A DNA stretch of 64,000 nucleotides from positions 50,321 through 114,320 of the forward strand of contig JAETQD010000014.1 in the NCBI GenBank assembly GCA_021770825.1, given 5' to 3'. The notes beneath the pieces were generated by a model. It saw only the letters and a program-made list of their open reading frames with translations. It did no database searches and was not told the origin of the DNA. Made by a program: the position numbers and the translations under genes. The stretch comes from Clostridium sp. (lineage in GTDB: Bacteria; Bacillota; Clostridia; Lachnospirales; Lachnospiraceae). Positions 1 to 7,880 of this stretch are shown piece after piece; position 1 is the first letter of the stretch; every line of letters starts with the position of its first letter.

Positions 1-1181
1 TGAGGAGCCGGGGAGAGATTCCGGCAGTTTCCGATCAGGGAGATCTTGGAACCTGCTGGGCCTTTGCGTCCCTGGCAGCTCTTTCCACGTCCATGCCGCC
101 GGAGATTACGATTCCCCTGTCGGCGGACCATATGACCTTAAAAAACAGTTTTGGCCTGGGGCAGAATGACGGCGGTGATTATTCCATGTCGTCTGCCTAT
201 CTTCTGGCATGGCAGGGACCTGTGGCGGAGGATGAGGACCCCTATGGAGACGGAATCTCTCCCGATGGCCTGGAACCTGTCTGTCATGTACAGACTGTGG
301 AAATCCTGGGAGAAAAGGATTACGGGGCAATTAAAAAGGCCGTGTATGAGACAGGCGGCGTTCAAAGCTCCTTATATCTGCCTGCGGATGCCGGACCGGA
401 CCGGGATACCTATTACCGGAGGGATACATACAGCCTTTATTATGACGGAACTGCCGAGGCCAACCACGATGTGGTGATCGTGGGCTGGGACGATGGGTAT
501 TCCAGAGAGAACTTTTTTAAGAAGCCAAAGAAGGACGGTGCCTTCCTCTGTATGAATAGCTGGGGAGAGAGTTTTGGGAACGGAGGATTTTTCTATGTGT
601 CCTATGAGGACACCCGAATCGGATGCCACAGCGTTTCTTACACAGGGGTGGAATCGCCGGAAAACTACGACTTCATTCACCAGACGGACCTGTGCGGATG
701 GACCGGACAACTGGGCTATGGAAGCTCCCGGGCATGGTTTGCCAATGTCTATGAGGCAGAGGAGCGGGAGAAGATAAAGGCAGCGGGCTTTTACGCCACG
801 AAGCCGGACACCGAATACCGGATTTATTTTGCCGTGATGCCGGAGTCCGGGAAAGAATCCAATATGGGAGAAGCTCTTTCGGAAAAAATCCTGGTGGCGG
901 AGGGAAGTCTTAAAAATGCGGGCTTTTACACCATTCCGTGGCAGAGGGAAATGACTGTGGAGGAGAAAAAACGCTTTGCCGTTCTGGTGGAAATTGACTC
1001 GCCGGGGACGGTACAGCCTGTGGCCATCGAATATCAGGCGGGAACCCGAACCGGAAATGTTGACATAAGCGATGGAGAAGGGTATATTAGTTTCAATGGA
1101 ACGGACTGGCTCAGGACAGAGACCAGAGAAACGTGCAATGTCTGCCTGAAGGCCTATGGGACAAAGGCAGAAAAAAGATAA
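1..1181 (+). CDS. C1 (papain-family) cysteine peptidase, 5' end missing
   Basis: The open frame runs in from the left edge (first whole codon at position 3), so the start and any signal peptide lie outside the window. The papain triad is complete: GTCWAF with the catalytic Cys codon at 54-56, NHDVVIVGWDD with the His at 465-467, and NSWGESFGNGGFF with the Asn at 555-557. About 180 residues follow the peptidase core. They look like the beta-rich lectin-like domain often attached to secreted clostridial C1 peptidases, which would suit an extracellular or wall-associated enzyme. The stop is 17 bases before rdgB, so co-transcription is possible. The family call is firm; substrate and export are inferred. 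Confidence 0.88.
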   Translation, partial: RSRGEIPAVSDQGDLGTCWAFASLAALSTSMPPEITIPLSADHMTLKNSFGLGQNDGGDYSMSSAYLLAWQGPVAEDEDPYGDGISPDGLEPVCHVQTVEILGEKDYGAIKKAVYETGGVQSSLYLPADAGPDRDTYYRRDTYSLYYDGTAEANHDVVIVGWDDGYSRENFFKKPKKDGAFLCMNSWGESFGNGGFFYVSYEDTRIGCHSVSYTGVESPENYDFIHQTDLCGWTGQLGYGSSRAWFANVYEAEEREKIKAAGFYATKPDTEYRIYFAVMPESGKESNMGEALSEKILVAEGSLKNAGFYTIPWQREMTVEEKKRFAVLVEIDSPGTVQPVAIEYQAGTRTGNVDISDGEGYISFNGTDWLRTETRETCNVCLKAYGTKAEKR

Positions 1182-1198
1182 GTTGAGGATTTGAGAAC

Positions 1199-1801
1199 AT
1201 GGAACATAAGATTGTATTTGCCACATCCAATGCGGGAAAAATGCGGGAAATCCGCGAACTGTTAAAAGATCTGGGAGCAGAAATTTTATCCATGAAGGAA
1301 GCGGGAGTCCAGATCGATATTGTGGAGGACGGAGACACCTTTGAGGCCAATGCCCTCATTAAGGCCAGAACCGTCTGGGAGCAGACCGGAGGAATTGTCC
1401 TGGCGGATGATTCCGGTCTGGAGGTAGATGCATTAAACAAAGAGCCGGGAGTCTATTCTGCCCGGTATATGGGAGAGAATACCTCTTATGAAATCAAAAA
1501 CTGGAATCTGATTCACAGACTGAACGGTGTGCCCGATGAGAAGCGGACGGCACGGTTTGTCTGTGTGATTGCAGCGGTGCTTCCCGACGGAAGAACACTT
1601 TCGGTCAGAGATACCATGGAGGGGCGCATTGCCTATGAGCCGGCCGGAGAGGGCGGCTTTGGATACGATCCCATCCTGTTTCTGCCGGAATTCGGAAAAA
1701 CCTCGGCGGAGATTACCATGGAAGAAAAAAATGCAGTCAGCCACCGCGGCAAGGCGCTCCGGGCCATGAAGGCATGCCTGGAAAAAGAAATTGGGGAATA
1801 G
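1199..1801 (+). CDS. rdgB: XTP/dITP diphosphatase (RdgB/HAM1 family)
   Basis: This 200-residue protein has the usual length for non-canonical purine NTP pyrophosphatases. These hydrolyse dITP, XTP and ITP to monophosphates and so keep deaminated purines out of DNA. The N-terminal substrate loop ATSNAGKMREI, the metal-site region LADDSGLEVDAL, and the later GEGGFGYDPIL and SHRGKALRA motifs are all present in family order. The ATG at 1199 has GAGG upstream. The next gene begins 2 bases after the stop, and an rdgB-phosphodiesterase pair is a common Firmicutes arrangement. No oddities were seen. Confidence 0.95.
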   Translation: MEHKIVFATSNAGKMREIRELLKDLGAEILSMKEAGVQIDIVEDGDTFEANALIKARTVWEQTGGIVLADDSGLEVDALNKEPGVYSARYMGENTSYEIKNWNLIHRLNGVPDEKRTARFVCVIAAVLPDGRTLSVRDTMEGRIAYEPAGEGGFGYDPILFLPEFGKTSAEITMEEKNAVSHRGKALRAMKACLEKEIGE

Positions 1802-1803
1802 TC

Positions 1804-2328
1804 ATGAAAATTTTGATTGTCAGTGATACACACAGGAAAGACCAGAATCTTAAGACGGTGATTGAAAAAACCGCTCCCTTTGACATGATGATTCATCTGG
1901 GGGACACCGAGGGCAGTGAGGCGTATTTTAAAGAATGGATTAACAATGACCGCTGCGTCATTCATGCGGTCCGCGGCAACAACGATTTCTTTTCCTTCTG
2001 TGAGCGGGAAAAAGAGATTTCCATTGGAAACTACCGCGCCTTTATCAGCCATGGCCATATGTACGGCGTTTCCCTGGGAACGGAGGGAATTAAAGAGGAG
2101 GCCAGATCCAGAAAGGTGAACATTGCCATGTTTGGCCATACCCATAAGCCCTGTCTGGAATACTGTAACGACGGCCTGGTGGTTTTGAATCCCGGAAGTC
2201 TTTCCTATCCGCGGCAGGACGGGAGAAAGCCATCCTATATTGTGATGGAAATTGACCGTGAGGGAGAAGCCCATTACACCATCTGTTACCTGGAAAATAA
2301 TGCCATGGAACCATCAATTTTTTTCTAA
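1804..2328 (+). CDS. YfcE/MJ0936-type metallophosphoesterase
   Basis: This is a calcineurin-like phosphoesterase of 174 residues. Metal-ligand motifs appear in order: SDTHR (residues 6-10), HLGDTEGS, RGNND, SHGH and FGHTHKP. The family hydrolyses phosphodiesters with bound Mn or similar metals; the natural substrate is not defined by sequence. I chose the ATG at 1804 because it begins directly at the first beta strand (MKILIVSDTH) and is spaced from GGGGAA in the end of rdgB. An in-frame ATG at 1774 would add ten unconserved residues. It is probably the last gene of the rdgB unit, since a tRNA promoter follows 8 bases after the stop. Confidence 0.9.
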   Translation: MKILIVSDTHRKDQNLKTVIEKTAPFDMMIHLGDTEGSEAYFKEWINNDRCVIHAVRGNNDFFSFCEREKEISIGNYRAFISHGHMYGVSLGTEGIKEEARSRKVNIAMFGHTHKPCLEYCNDGLVVLNPGSLSYPRQDGRKPSYIVMEIDREGEAHYTICYLENNAMEPSIFF

Positions 2329-2335
2329 AAAATGG

Positions 2336-2364
2336 TTGACAAAAGCGCCCTGTTAAGATATAAT
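2336..2364 (+). promoter_or_regulatory. Sigma-A promoter of the tRNA-Pro/tRNA-Gly unit
   Basis: TTGACA (2336-2341), a 17-bp spacer and TATAAT (2359-2364) match the housekeeping consensus exactly. It lies 54 bp upstream of tRNA-Pro. A strength like this fits stable-RNA transcription. Confidence 0.9.
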
Positions 2365-2417
2365 ATCTCTTGCGTTCCGGGAAACTTGGATTGCTTCAAA
2401 AGGGCGTTTTTGTGAAG

Positions 2418-2492
2418 CGGGGTGTGGCTCAGCTTGGCTAGAGCGCCTGGTTTGGGACCAGGAGGCCGCAGGTTCAAATCCTGTCACCCCGA
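2418..2492 (+). tRNA. tRNA-Pro (anticodon TGG)
   Basis: A 75-nt cloverleaf: acceptor CGGGGTG pairs with CACCCCG, and the anticodon arm CCTGG-TTTGGGA-CCAGG gives anticodon TGG. The T arm contains GGTTCAAATCC. CCA is not encoded and would be added after transcription. Confidence 0.97.
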
Positions 2493-2520
2493 TGTCTCAT
2501 AAAATAAAAGAATACTTTAT

Positions 2521-2591
2521 GCGGGTGTAGTTCAATGGTAGAACACCAGCCTTCCAAGCTGGATACGTGGGTTCGATTCCCATCACCCGCT
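2521..2591 (+). tRNA. tRNA-Gly (anticodon TCC)
   Basis: A 71-nt cloverleaf: acceptor GCGGGTG/CACCCGC, anticodon arm CCAGC-CTTCCAA-GCTGG (anticodon TCC), and T loop TTCGATT. It lies 28 bp after tRNA-Pro and probably shares its promoter. CCA is not encoded. Confidence 0.97.
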
Positions 2592-2658
2592 CTCTTTTTT
2601 GCCCGCCGCAGGTGAAAGTCCGGCGGTATACAAAAAGATAAAAAACCTTAAAATTTGC

Positions 2659-2687
2659 TTGACATACAAGGGAATTTAGTATATACT
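2659..2687 (+). promoter_or_regulatory. Promoter of the tRNA-Arg/tRNA-His unit
   Basis: TTGACA (2659-2664), a 17-bp spacer and TATACT (2682-2687), 36 bp upstream of tRNA-Arg. Confidence 0.88.
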
Positions 2688-2723
2688 ACTTTTGCTGTCA
2701 TGATAAATGGACAGGTTCGGTAT

Positions 2724-2797
<74 letters not shown>

Positions 2798-2826
2798 CTT
2801 GGAGTGAAAGCTCCGAAATTTCATAT

Positions 2827-2901
2827 GGTGGGTATAGCGCAGTTGGTTAGCGCGCCAGATTGTGGCTCTGGAGGCCCAGGGTTCGAGTCCCTGTATCCAC
2901 C
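2827..2901 (+). tRNA. tRNA-His (anticodon GTG)
   Basis: Cloverleaf with the extra 5' G (position 2827) opposite C73 (2901), which is diagnostic of tRNA-His. Acceptor GTGGGTA/TATCCAC, and anticodon arm CCAGA-TTGTGGC-TCTGG. Confidence 0.97.
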
Positions 2902-2908
2902 CGATTTT

Positions 2909-2935
2909 CCCGCAGCAGTGGCTGCGGGATTTTTT
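2909..2935 (+). terminator. Intrinsic terminator after tRNA-His
   Basis: Perfect 8-bp stem CCCGCAGC/GCTGCGGG with loop AGTG, followed by ATTTTTT. Confidence 0.88.
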
Positions 2936-2936
2936 C

Positions 2937-2964
2937 GATTCATAGGAAATGTTTCCTATGAATC
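2937..2964. repeat. Perfect 13-bp inverted repeat over the stop codon of the flavoprotein gene
   Basis: GATTCATAGGAAA (2937-2949) and TTTCCTATGAATC (2952-2964) are separated by two bases. The repeat directly follows the T tract of the tRNA-His terminator and covers the last codons and stop of the leftward gene. It has no T run on the minus side, so it is an imperfect terminator candidate or an mRNA 3'-end hairpin. Confidence 0.6.
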
Positions 2965-3462
2965 AAGTGTCCTCTCCTTATTTTTAACCAGCTCAATCGC
3001 CTCTTTTCCGGTTATGGATTCGATTTCCAGGGCAATCATGCAAAGAGCGGCTGATTCCCGCTCGATGGTCTTTTGGCGGTTTTCCGGGCTGTCTGAGGGG
3101 TGGTATTTTAAGGACAAAAGCTCAATGGCTTTCTGAATTTCTTCTGCCTCTGTCAGGATACGTGCTTTTCCGAAAGCAATTACACTTTTAAAATAGGTAG
3201 TGTATTCCTCGGGCACAATATGGTCCTGGGCGATGACGCAGAAAGAGGCCTTGGTGTGCTTTTTGAGGGCATCCAGTTTGTGGCCGCTCTTAGCGCAGTG
3301 GAAGTAGAGGGTGTTTTCGGCGTAAACATAGCTGAGCGGCACCGCATAGGGATAGTCCTCATCTCCTAAAACGGCCAGGACGCCTGAGGTTTCCTGTTCC
3401 AGAATCCGGATACACTCCTGCTTGGGAAGCTGCTGTCTTTTTCGTCTCATTTCTCTGAACAT
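2956..3462 (-). CDS. Pyridoxamine 5'-phosphate oxidase-fold (NimA-like) flavin-binding protein
   Basis: This 168-residue FMN-binding split-barrel protein resembles the family that includes 5-nitroimidazole reductases (NimA-like). Typical segments are GVLAVLGDEDYPYAVPLSYVY near residues 27-47, then LYFHCAKSGHKLDAL, where family members contact the flavin phosphate. A C-terminal helical part follows. The substrate cannot be told from sequence and antibiotic resistance should not be assumed. The ATG at 3462 is preceded by AAAGGAG, which lies in the T-tail region of the tRNA-Gln terminator, so the gene sits immediately downstream of that tRNA on the same strand. It may be expressed by readthrough. 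Confidence 0.85.
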   Translation of the reverse strand: MFREMRRKRQQLPKQECIRILEQETSGVLAVLGDEDYPYAVPLSYVYAENTLYFHCAKSGHKLDALKKHTKASFCVIAQDHIVPEEYTTYFKSVIAFGKARILTEAEEIQKAIELLSLKYHPSDSPENRQKTIERESAALCMIALEIESITGKEAIELVKNKERTLDS

Positions 3463-3477
3463 GGCTGATACTCCTTT

Positions 3478-3516
3478 AAAAAATAGCTGAAGAGCCTTTG
3501 GGGCTTTTCAGCTATT
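3478..3516 (-). terminator. Intrinsic terminator after tRNA-Gln
   Basis: Read on the minus strand, AATAGCTGAAAAGCC (3516-3502) pairs with GGCTCTTCAGCTATT (3496-3482), with one mismatch, and ends in a run of T. The ribosome-binding site of the next leftward gene begins inside the tail. Confidence 0.85.
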
Positions 3517-3524
3517 TTGGTTCG

Positions 3525-3596
3525 CTGGGCCAGTTGGATTCGAACCAACGAGTGCAGGAGTCAAAGTCCTGTGCCTTACCGCTTGGCGATGGCCCA
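3525..3596 (-). tRNA. tRNA-Gln (anticodon TTG)
   Basis: A 72-nt minus-strand cloverleaf: acceptor TGGGCCA/TGGCCCA, anticodon arm CAGGA-CTTTGAC-TCCTG (anticodon TTG), T loop TTCGAAT, discriminator G. CCA is not encoded. Confidence 0.97.
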
Positions 3597-3611
3597 GTGC
3601 GTAACAGGTAT

Positions 3612-3640
3612 AGTTTATCACAGGAATAGGAAATTTTCAA
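3612..3640 (-). promoter_or_regulatory. Promoter of tRNA-Gln
   Basis: On the minus strand, TTGAAA (3640-3635), a 17-bp spacer and TAAACT (3617-3612), 16 bp before the mature tRNA. Confidence 0.75.
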
Positions 3641-3658
3641 CCGTATTTTGGCGATATC

Positions 3659-3687
3659 TTGTTGGATGGCGGGAAGTCTGTTATACT
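3659..3687 (+). promoter_or_regulatory. Promoter of the C_GCAxxG_C_C gene
   Basis: TTGTTG (3659-3664), a 17-bp spacer and TATACT (3682-3687), 33 bp before the start codon. The -10 is strong and the -35 moderate. Confidence 0.65.
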
Positions 3688-3719
3688 GTATGGAGAAATC
3701 ATACAAGCAGGAGGAAGCC

Positions 3720-4175
3720 ATGACACATGCGGAAAAAGCGAAGAAGCTGTTTGAAGAGGGGTATAACTGTGCCCAGGCGGTGACCCTGGCCTTTGCCGAA
3801 GAAATGGGAATGGAAAAGGAAGAGGCCGCAAGAATTTCCTCATCTTTTGGGGGAGGCCTTGGGAGACTCCGGGAGGTGTGCGGCTGTGTGAGCGGAATGG
3901 CCCTGGTGGCGGGGAAGCTCTGGGGGTATGAAAGCCCTGCGGCCAATGAGGAAAAGGCGGCCCACTATAAGCTCATACAGGAGCTGGCGGGAGCCTTTCA
4001 GGAGGAGAATGGGAGTATTATATGCCGGGAGCTTTTGGCTGGCATCACCGACGATACAAAGCCTGTTCCGGAGGCCAGGACGGCCGAATATTATAAAAAG
4101 CGGCCCTGTGCCGAGCTTGCTGCCTGTGCGGCGGGGATTCTGGAAGAACGGTTGAATAGAAAAACGATTAAATAG
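3720..4175 (+). CDS. C_GCAxxG_C_C family protein (possible redox protein)
   Basis: This 151-residue protein shows the family's signature: GYNCAQAV near residues 18-25, FGGGLGRLREVCGCVSGMAL around 43-62, and further cysteines near the C-terminus (CRELL, RPCAELAACAAG). The conserved cysteines suggest a metal or redox centre; no enzyme activity is established for the family. The ATG at 3720 is preceded by AGGAGG. It is transcribed alone from its own promoter and converges on the AbgT transporter, with a hairpin between the two genes. Confidence 0.85.
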   Translation: MTHAEKAKKLFEEGYNCAQAVTLAFAEEMGMEKEEAARISSSFGGGLGRLREVCGCVSGMALVAGKLWGYESPAANEEKAAHYKLIQELAGAFQEENGSIICRELLAGITDDTKPVPEARTAEYYKKRPCAELAACAAGILEERLNRKTIK

Positions 4176-4204
4176 AAAAACGGCCCTCCAAAACGGAGGG
4201 CCGT
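4176..4204 (-). terminator. Terminator of the AbgT transporter gene
   Basis: Minus-strand hairpin of ACGGCCCTCC and GGAGGGCCGT (10 bp) with a 5-base loop and then TTTTT. On the plus strand it lacks a T tail, so it mainly serves the leftward gene. Confidence 0.85.
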
Positions 4205-4213
4205 AAGTATGTA

Positions 4214-5755
4214 TTACATAATACCTGCCGGTAAGTAGATACCAACACCCGGTCCAAACGGAAGACCTATGAGCATCCAGATAACCAGGAAGATAATCCA
4301 TACGATCTGAAGAACGATGGATAACGGAATCATGTTGGCAATAAGAGTACCAATCTTTAAGTCCGGAACGTACTTGGTCTGTGCAACGCTTAAGATCATC
4401 CAGATGTATGCAGACATTGGTGTCCAGCAGTTGAACGGGGAGTCACCAAGACGGTAGCAAAGCTGGGTGAATCCAGGATGGTAACCAAGGAGCATGAACA
4501 TCGGAACGAAGATCGGTGCGAAGATTGCCCACTTAGCGGAACCGGAGGATACGAAGATATTAACGAATGCGCAGAGAATAATGAATGCTACGCAAAGCGG
4601 AATACCTGTGAAACCAACGTTCTCTAAGAAATCAGCACCTGCGATTGCAAGCAGGGTACCAAGCTTTGTCCAGTTGAACAGACCCTGGAACTGTCCACAG
4701 AAGAAGCAGAACAGAACGTAGGAGCCCATGCCGGACATCTGTTTGGACATAGCCTTGTTGACATCGTTTACGCTCTTGAAGGAACCGGAAGCGTAACCAT
4801 AAGCAAGACCACAGATGGAGAAGAGGATGAACAGGATCGGGATTAAGCCCTTAAGGAACGGGGAACCAACGAACTTGCCATCTTCTGTAGCCAGCGGGCC
4901 TGCAAAGAACAGGATCAGTAACAGAATAATGTAAACGATAGCAGTGATTCCTGCTGCACGAAGACCTTTCTTCTGCTGCGGAGTAACCTCTTCCAGTTTT
5001 GTGGCGCCATCGCCCTCGTATTTTCCGAAACGCGGCTCGATCATGTGTACGGAGCACCATCCGATTACAACTGCACAAAGGAATGTAGAAGCAATCATGA
5101 AGAACCAGTTACAGGTTGCGTCAACCTGGAAGGTGGTATCCGGAAGGAATGCAGCGATAGCCTGGTTGGTAAGACCCTGTAACAGAGTATCTGTACCGGC
5201 TACCATAAGGTTAGCAGTAAATCCGGCCTGAGCACCAGCGTAACCAACCATCATACCTACAACAGGATGCTTGCCAACGCCCATGTATACGATAGCAGCC
5301 ATCGGCGGGATAACAACCATTGCAGTATCGGATGCGATGTTACCAACGGTACCGATAAACGCGATAACGTACGGAACCATGGATGCCGGAACGTTCTTTA
5401 AAGAACTGTTCAGAAGAGAAATCAGCATACCGGACTCCTCGCAGAGACCGATACCAAGGGTCATGGAAATAACCAGACCTAAGGGAGCGAAGCCTGTGAA
5501 GTTCTTAACCATATTGTCAAGGAACCAGTGAAGGCCTTCGGTGGAGAAAAGGTTAGCAGATGTAACGGCTTCTCCGGATGACGGGTTGACAAGTGTAAGA
5601 CCTGTCATGGTGAACACAGCACCGATGATAGCGGTGAATAAGAACAGCCAGCAGAATAAGATGGCTGGCGGCGGAAGCTTATTACAAACTGCTTCGATGC
5701 CGCTGATAAGTTTGTCGACCCATGAAGTTTTTGCTGTTGCATTTTTTTCTTTCAT
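4214..5755 (-). CDS. AbgT-family transporter
   Basis: This 513-residue polytopic membrane protein has the AbgT fold. A cytosolic N-terminus is followed by a hydrophobic segment PPPAILFCWLFLFTAII. Two hairpin regions then carry GTVGNIASDTAMVVIPP (about residue 135) and a second TSSG-type region (VSSGSAKWAIFAPIFVP). The family was named for p-aminobenzoyl-glutamate uptake, and some members export sulfonamides, so substrate and direction are not certain. AGGAGGGG precedes the ATG at 5755. It is monocistronic, with its own terminator, and no peptidase partner (AbgA/AbgB) is adjacent. Confidence 0.88.
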   Translation of the reverse strand: MKEKNATAKTSWVDKLISGIEAVCNKLPPPAILFCWLFLFTAIIGAVFTMTGLTLVNPSSGEAVTSANLFSTEGLHWFLDNMVKNFTGFAPLGLVISMTLGIGLCEESGMLISLLNSSLKNVPASMVPYVIAFIGTVGNIASDTAMVVIPPMAAIVYMGVGKHPVVGMMVGYAGAQAGFTANLMVAGTDTLLQGLTNQAIAAFLPDTTFQVDATCNWFFMIASTFLCAVVIGWCSVHMIEPRFGKYEGDGATKLEEVTPQQKKGLRAAGITAIVYIILLLILFFAGPLATEDGKFVGSPFLKGLIPILFILFSICGLAYGYASGSFKSVNDVNKAMSKQMSGMGSYVLFCFFCGQFQGLFNWTKLGTLLAIAGADFLENVGFTGIPLCVAFIILCAFVNIFVSSGSAKWAIFAPIFVPMFMLLGYHPGFTQLCYRLGDSPFNCWTPMSAYIWMILSVAQTKYVPDLKIGTLIANMIPLSIVLQIVWIIFLVIWMLIGLPFGPGVGIYLPAGIM

Positions 5756-5780
5756 GTGAGACCCCTCCTATTTTGTTTTT

Positions 5781-5805
5781 GACAGAATTTACACAAAAAT
5801 CTGTC
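5781..5805 (-). promoter_or_regulatory. Inverted repeat in the 5' region of the AbgT gene
   Basis: GACAGA (5781-5786) and TCTGTC (5800-5805) flank 13 bases, 25 bp upstream of the transporter start. A repressor site or small mRNA hairpin are both possible. No convincing -35/-10 pair was seen here. Confidence 0.3.
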
Positions 5806-5920
5806 TACAATACTACCATATCATATGCATGATAAAAAATCCACAAGTTTTTTATAAAAATTTTAGTTTTTTCATTTTTGGATAATAAAATAATTGCCGC
5901 AAACGGTTTCTGAACATAGC

Positions 5921-5949
5921 TTGCGTTTATGGCTGTTTCATGTTAAGAT
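5921..5949 (+). promoter_or_regulatory. Promoter of the NERD-like membrane protein gene
   Basis: TTGCGT (5921-5926), a 17-bp spacer and TAAGAT (5944-5949). TGT directly precedes the -10 and gives an extended -10 (TGn). Confidence 0.55.
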
Positions 5950-5985
5950 ACTATTTATAAAGAATTGGGAATGGGAGGAATGTTT

Positions 5986-6621
5986 ATGTTTTTTGGAGGC
6001 GGTGATTTCCAGCTTTGGAAATTACATACATTTGGAGATTACCTGGCATTCTTCTTGTTTATTCTGGCCGGAATGGTGGTGTTTGTCCTCATTGTCCGGC
6101 ATATGAACGCGCAGCGCAATCATGAGGCAGCCGTGAAAAAGGTAACCAAGCGGCTGAAACGTCTGGCAAAAAAACCTTCTAAAATTTACAGCAATGTTTC
6201 TTTTCTCCTGGACAGCGGGAAACAGCAGTTTGACGGGGTTCTTATGGACCGCAGCGGAATTTATCTTCTCAGAGCCTACGGCTGGGGAACGAAGATTTAC
6301 GGGACTCCGGAGGGAGAGAACTGGCGGCGGGAAGATCCGAAACGGAAAGAGGAATTTCCCAATCCGCTGCCTCAGTTAAAAAAAGGTGCGGAAGAAATCG
6401 GAAAGATTCTGGAAGCCAACGGGGTTTTGGGGGTTAAGATTATGCCCATGGTGGTTTTCGCGGACAATTACCAGACGCCGGAATTGTATCTGGGCTATGG
6501 CTCTTTCTCCACCACTTACCAGGAAATGAAGACCTGGTATAAGAAGCAGTCGGCGGTGAAAGAAGCACAGTATGATTTTAACCGGGTTTCTTCTATATTA
6601 AATGGGATTCAGGCAAATTAA
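5986..6621 (+). CDS. Membrane-anchored protein with a NERD-like (nuclease-related) domain
   Basis: A hydrophobic segment (YLAFFLFILAGMVVFVLIV, roughly residues 18-36) is followed by a basic cytoplasmic stretch. A soluble domain then contains FDGVLMDRSGIYLLRAYGWGTKIYGTPEG and NPLPQLKKGAEEIGKIL. This pattern (hydrophobic strand, conserved Gly/Trp-rich turn, W, then NPL-Q helix) resembles NERD domains, but the catalytic-type acidic residues are not obvious, so the call is tentative. Several start codons are in frame (TTG 5965, ATG 5971, 5980, 5986). The ATG at 5986 has GGGAGGA at the right distance. The PepT-like gene follows after 29 bases. Confidence 0.55.
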   Translation: MFFGGGDFQLWKLHTFGDYLAFFLFILAGMVVFVLIVRHMNAQRNHEAAVKKVTKRLKRLAKKPSKIYSNVSFLLDSGKQQFDGVLMDRSGIYLLRAYGWGTKIYGTPEGENWRREDPKRKEEFPNPLPQLKKGAEEIGKILEANGVLGVKIMPMVVFADNYQTPELYLGYGSFSTTYQEMKTWYKKQSAVKEAQYDFNRVSSILNGIQAN

Positions 6622-6650
6622 TTAATAATATTTATTAGGAGGGGTATACT

Positions 6651-7757
6651 ATGGTAAATGAGAAGCGGCTGTTGGACACATTCCTGGAGTATGTGCAGAT
6701 CGACAGCGAGACAAAAAATGAAAAGGCAATGGGAGAAAGGCTGGTTGCAGATTTGAAGGCTCTGGGCTTTGAAGTTCAGACTGACAAGGCTGGCGAAGGC
6801 TTTGGCTCCAACGGCTTCAATGTCCATGCATTTTTAGAGGGTACCATTCCCGGAGAGCCCACAATTATGTGTGCCCATATGGATACGGTTGTTCCCGGAA
6901 ACGGCATTAAGCCCATCATCGAGGACGGCGTAATCCGTACCGACGGAAGCACCATTCTGGCCGGAGACGACAAGTCCGGAATTGCTGCCATTATGGAAGC
7001 TCTTAAGGTAATCAAGGAGAAAAACCTTCCGTGCAGAAGCGCAGATATCCTGTTCACCATCGGCGAAGAGGGCGGTATGCACGGCGTGAAGAACATGGAC
7101 CTTGGAATGTTAAAGGGAAAAGAGGCCATGGTATTTGATGCCAGCGGCGATATTGGAAAGGTTTTAACCTGCGGACCGGGACAGGTCAAGATTTTTGCAA
7201 CGATTATCGGACGTTCCTCCCATGCAGGTCTGGCTCCTGAGGCAGGTATCAGCGCCATTCAGGTTGCTGCAAAGGGTATTGCAAAGATGAATCTCTTAAG
7301 AATTGATGAGGAGACCACCTGTAATATCGGTACACTGAAAGCAGAATATGCAACCAACATCGTTCCGGAAAAGGCTGAATTTGTGGCAGAGGTAAGAAGC
7401 CGTAATCTGGATAAGTTAAATGCTCAGGCAGAACATATCAAACAGTGCTTACAGGAAGCCTGCGATGAGATGGGTGCAACTCTGGAAATCGAGCTTAAGA
7501 CCAATTATGTAAGCTTCAATGTTTCCAATGACGATGACCTGGTTAAGAGAGTGTTTGCCTCCTGTGAGAGACTGGGACTTGAGGCCCAGACAGCCAAGGG
7601 CGGCGGCGGAAGCGATGCCAACGTGATGGCCCTCCACGGAATCAAGCCGGTAGTTCTCTCCACAGGTATGACCAAGGTACATACCACTAATGAGACCTTA
7701 AAGATTGACGACTTGAATAAGTGTGCAGAGCTGGTTCTGGACTTAATGACTCACTAA
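6651..7757 (+). CDS. PepT-like M20-family metallopeptidase
   Basis: This 368-residue protein is of the peptidase T-like group. The zinc-ligand motifs are AHMDTV (near residue 81), LAGDDKSGIAAIMEAL (near 112), GEEGGMHG with the catalytic and ligand glutamates (near 143), FDASGDIG, and a final His in STGMTKVHTTNE. A lid/dimerisation domain lies between, as in M20 enzymes. The likely role is an intracellular aminopeptidase trimming tripeptides or related substrates with two zinc ions. A strong AGGAGGGG precedes the ATG. It probably shares the transcript of the upstream membrane protein. Confidence 0.88.
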   Translation: MVNEKRLLDTFLEYVQIDSETKNEKAMGERLVADLKALGFEVQTDKAGEGFGSNGFNVHAFLEGTIPGEPTIMCAHMDTVVPGNGIKPIIEDGVIRTDGSTILAGDDKSGIAAIMEALKVIKEKNLPCRSADILFTIGEEGGMHGVKNMDLGMLKGKEAMVFDASGDIGKVLTCGPGQVKIFATIIGRSSHAGLAPEAGISAIQVAAKGIAKMNLLRIDEETTCNIGTLKAEYATNIVPEKAEFVAEVRSRNLDKLNAQAEHIKQCLQEACDEMGATLEIELKTNYVSFNVSNDDDLVKRVFASCERLGLEAQTAKGGGGSDANVMALHGIKPVVLSTGMTKVHTTNETLKIDDLNKCAELVLDLMTH

Positions 7758-7767
7758 AAAGTATACG

Positions 7768-7797
7768 GGCTGTTCCTTACGGAGCAGCCTGTTTCTG
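7768..7797 (+). terminator. Probable terminator after the PepT-like gene
   Basis: GGCTGTTCC and GGAGCAGCC form a 9-bp stem (one G-U) with loop TTAC and a weak tail TGTTTCT. A second GC-rich hairpin (CCGGGC...GCCCGG, about 7817-7834) follows before the Ktr genes. Confidence 0.55.
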
Positions 7798-7880
7798 TAA
7801 CTGCCGCGCCTGCCAGGCCGGGCGACGCAGCCCGGTGCCGGGCACACACTTTTTATATCAAGGAAAGCAGGATTTTTAAA

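Noticed and set aside
372..1226. Long open frame (284 codons) on the minus strand
   Set aside because: It is antisense to the C1 peptidase gene, has no ribosome site and no protein-like motif; its codons mirror the real gene.
2599..2632. Hairpin CCGCCG/CGGCGG after tRNA-Gly as a terminator
   Set aside because: The T run precedes the stem and none follows it, so it is not a canonical terminator.
2956..3462. Nitroimidazole resistance gene
   Set aside because: The fold is shared by many flavoproteins; nothing in the sequence proves this substrate.
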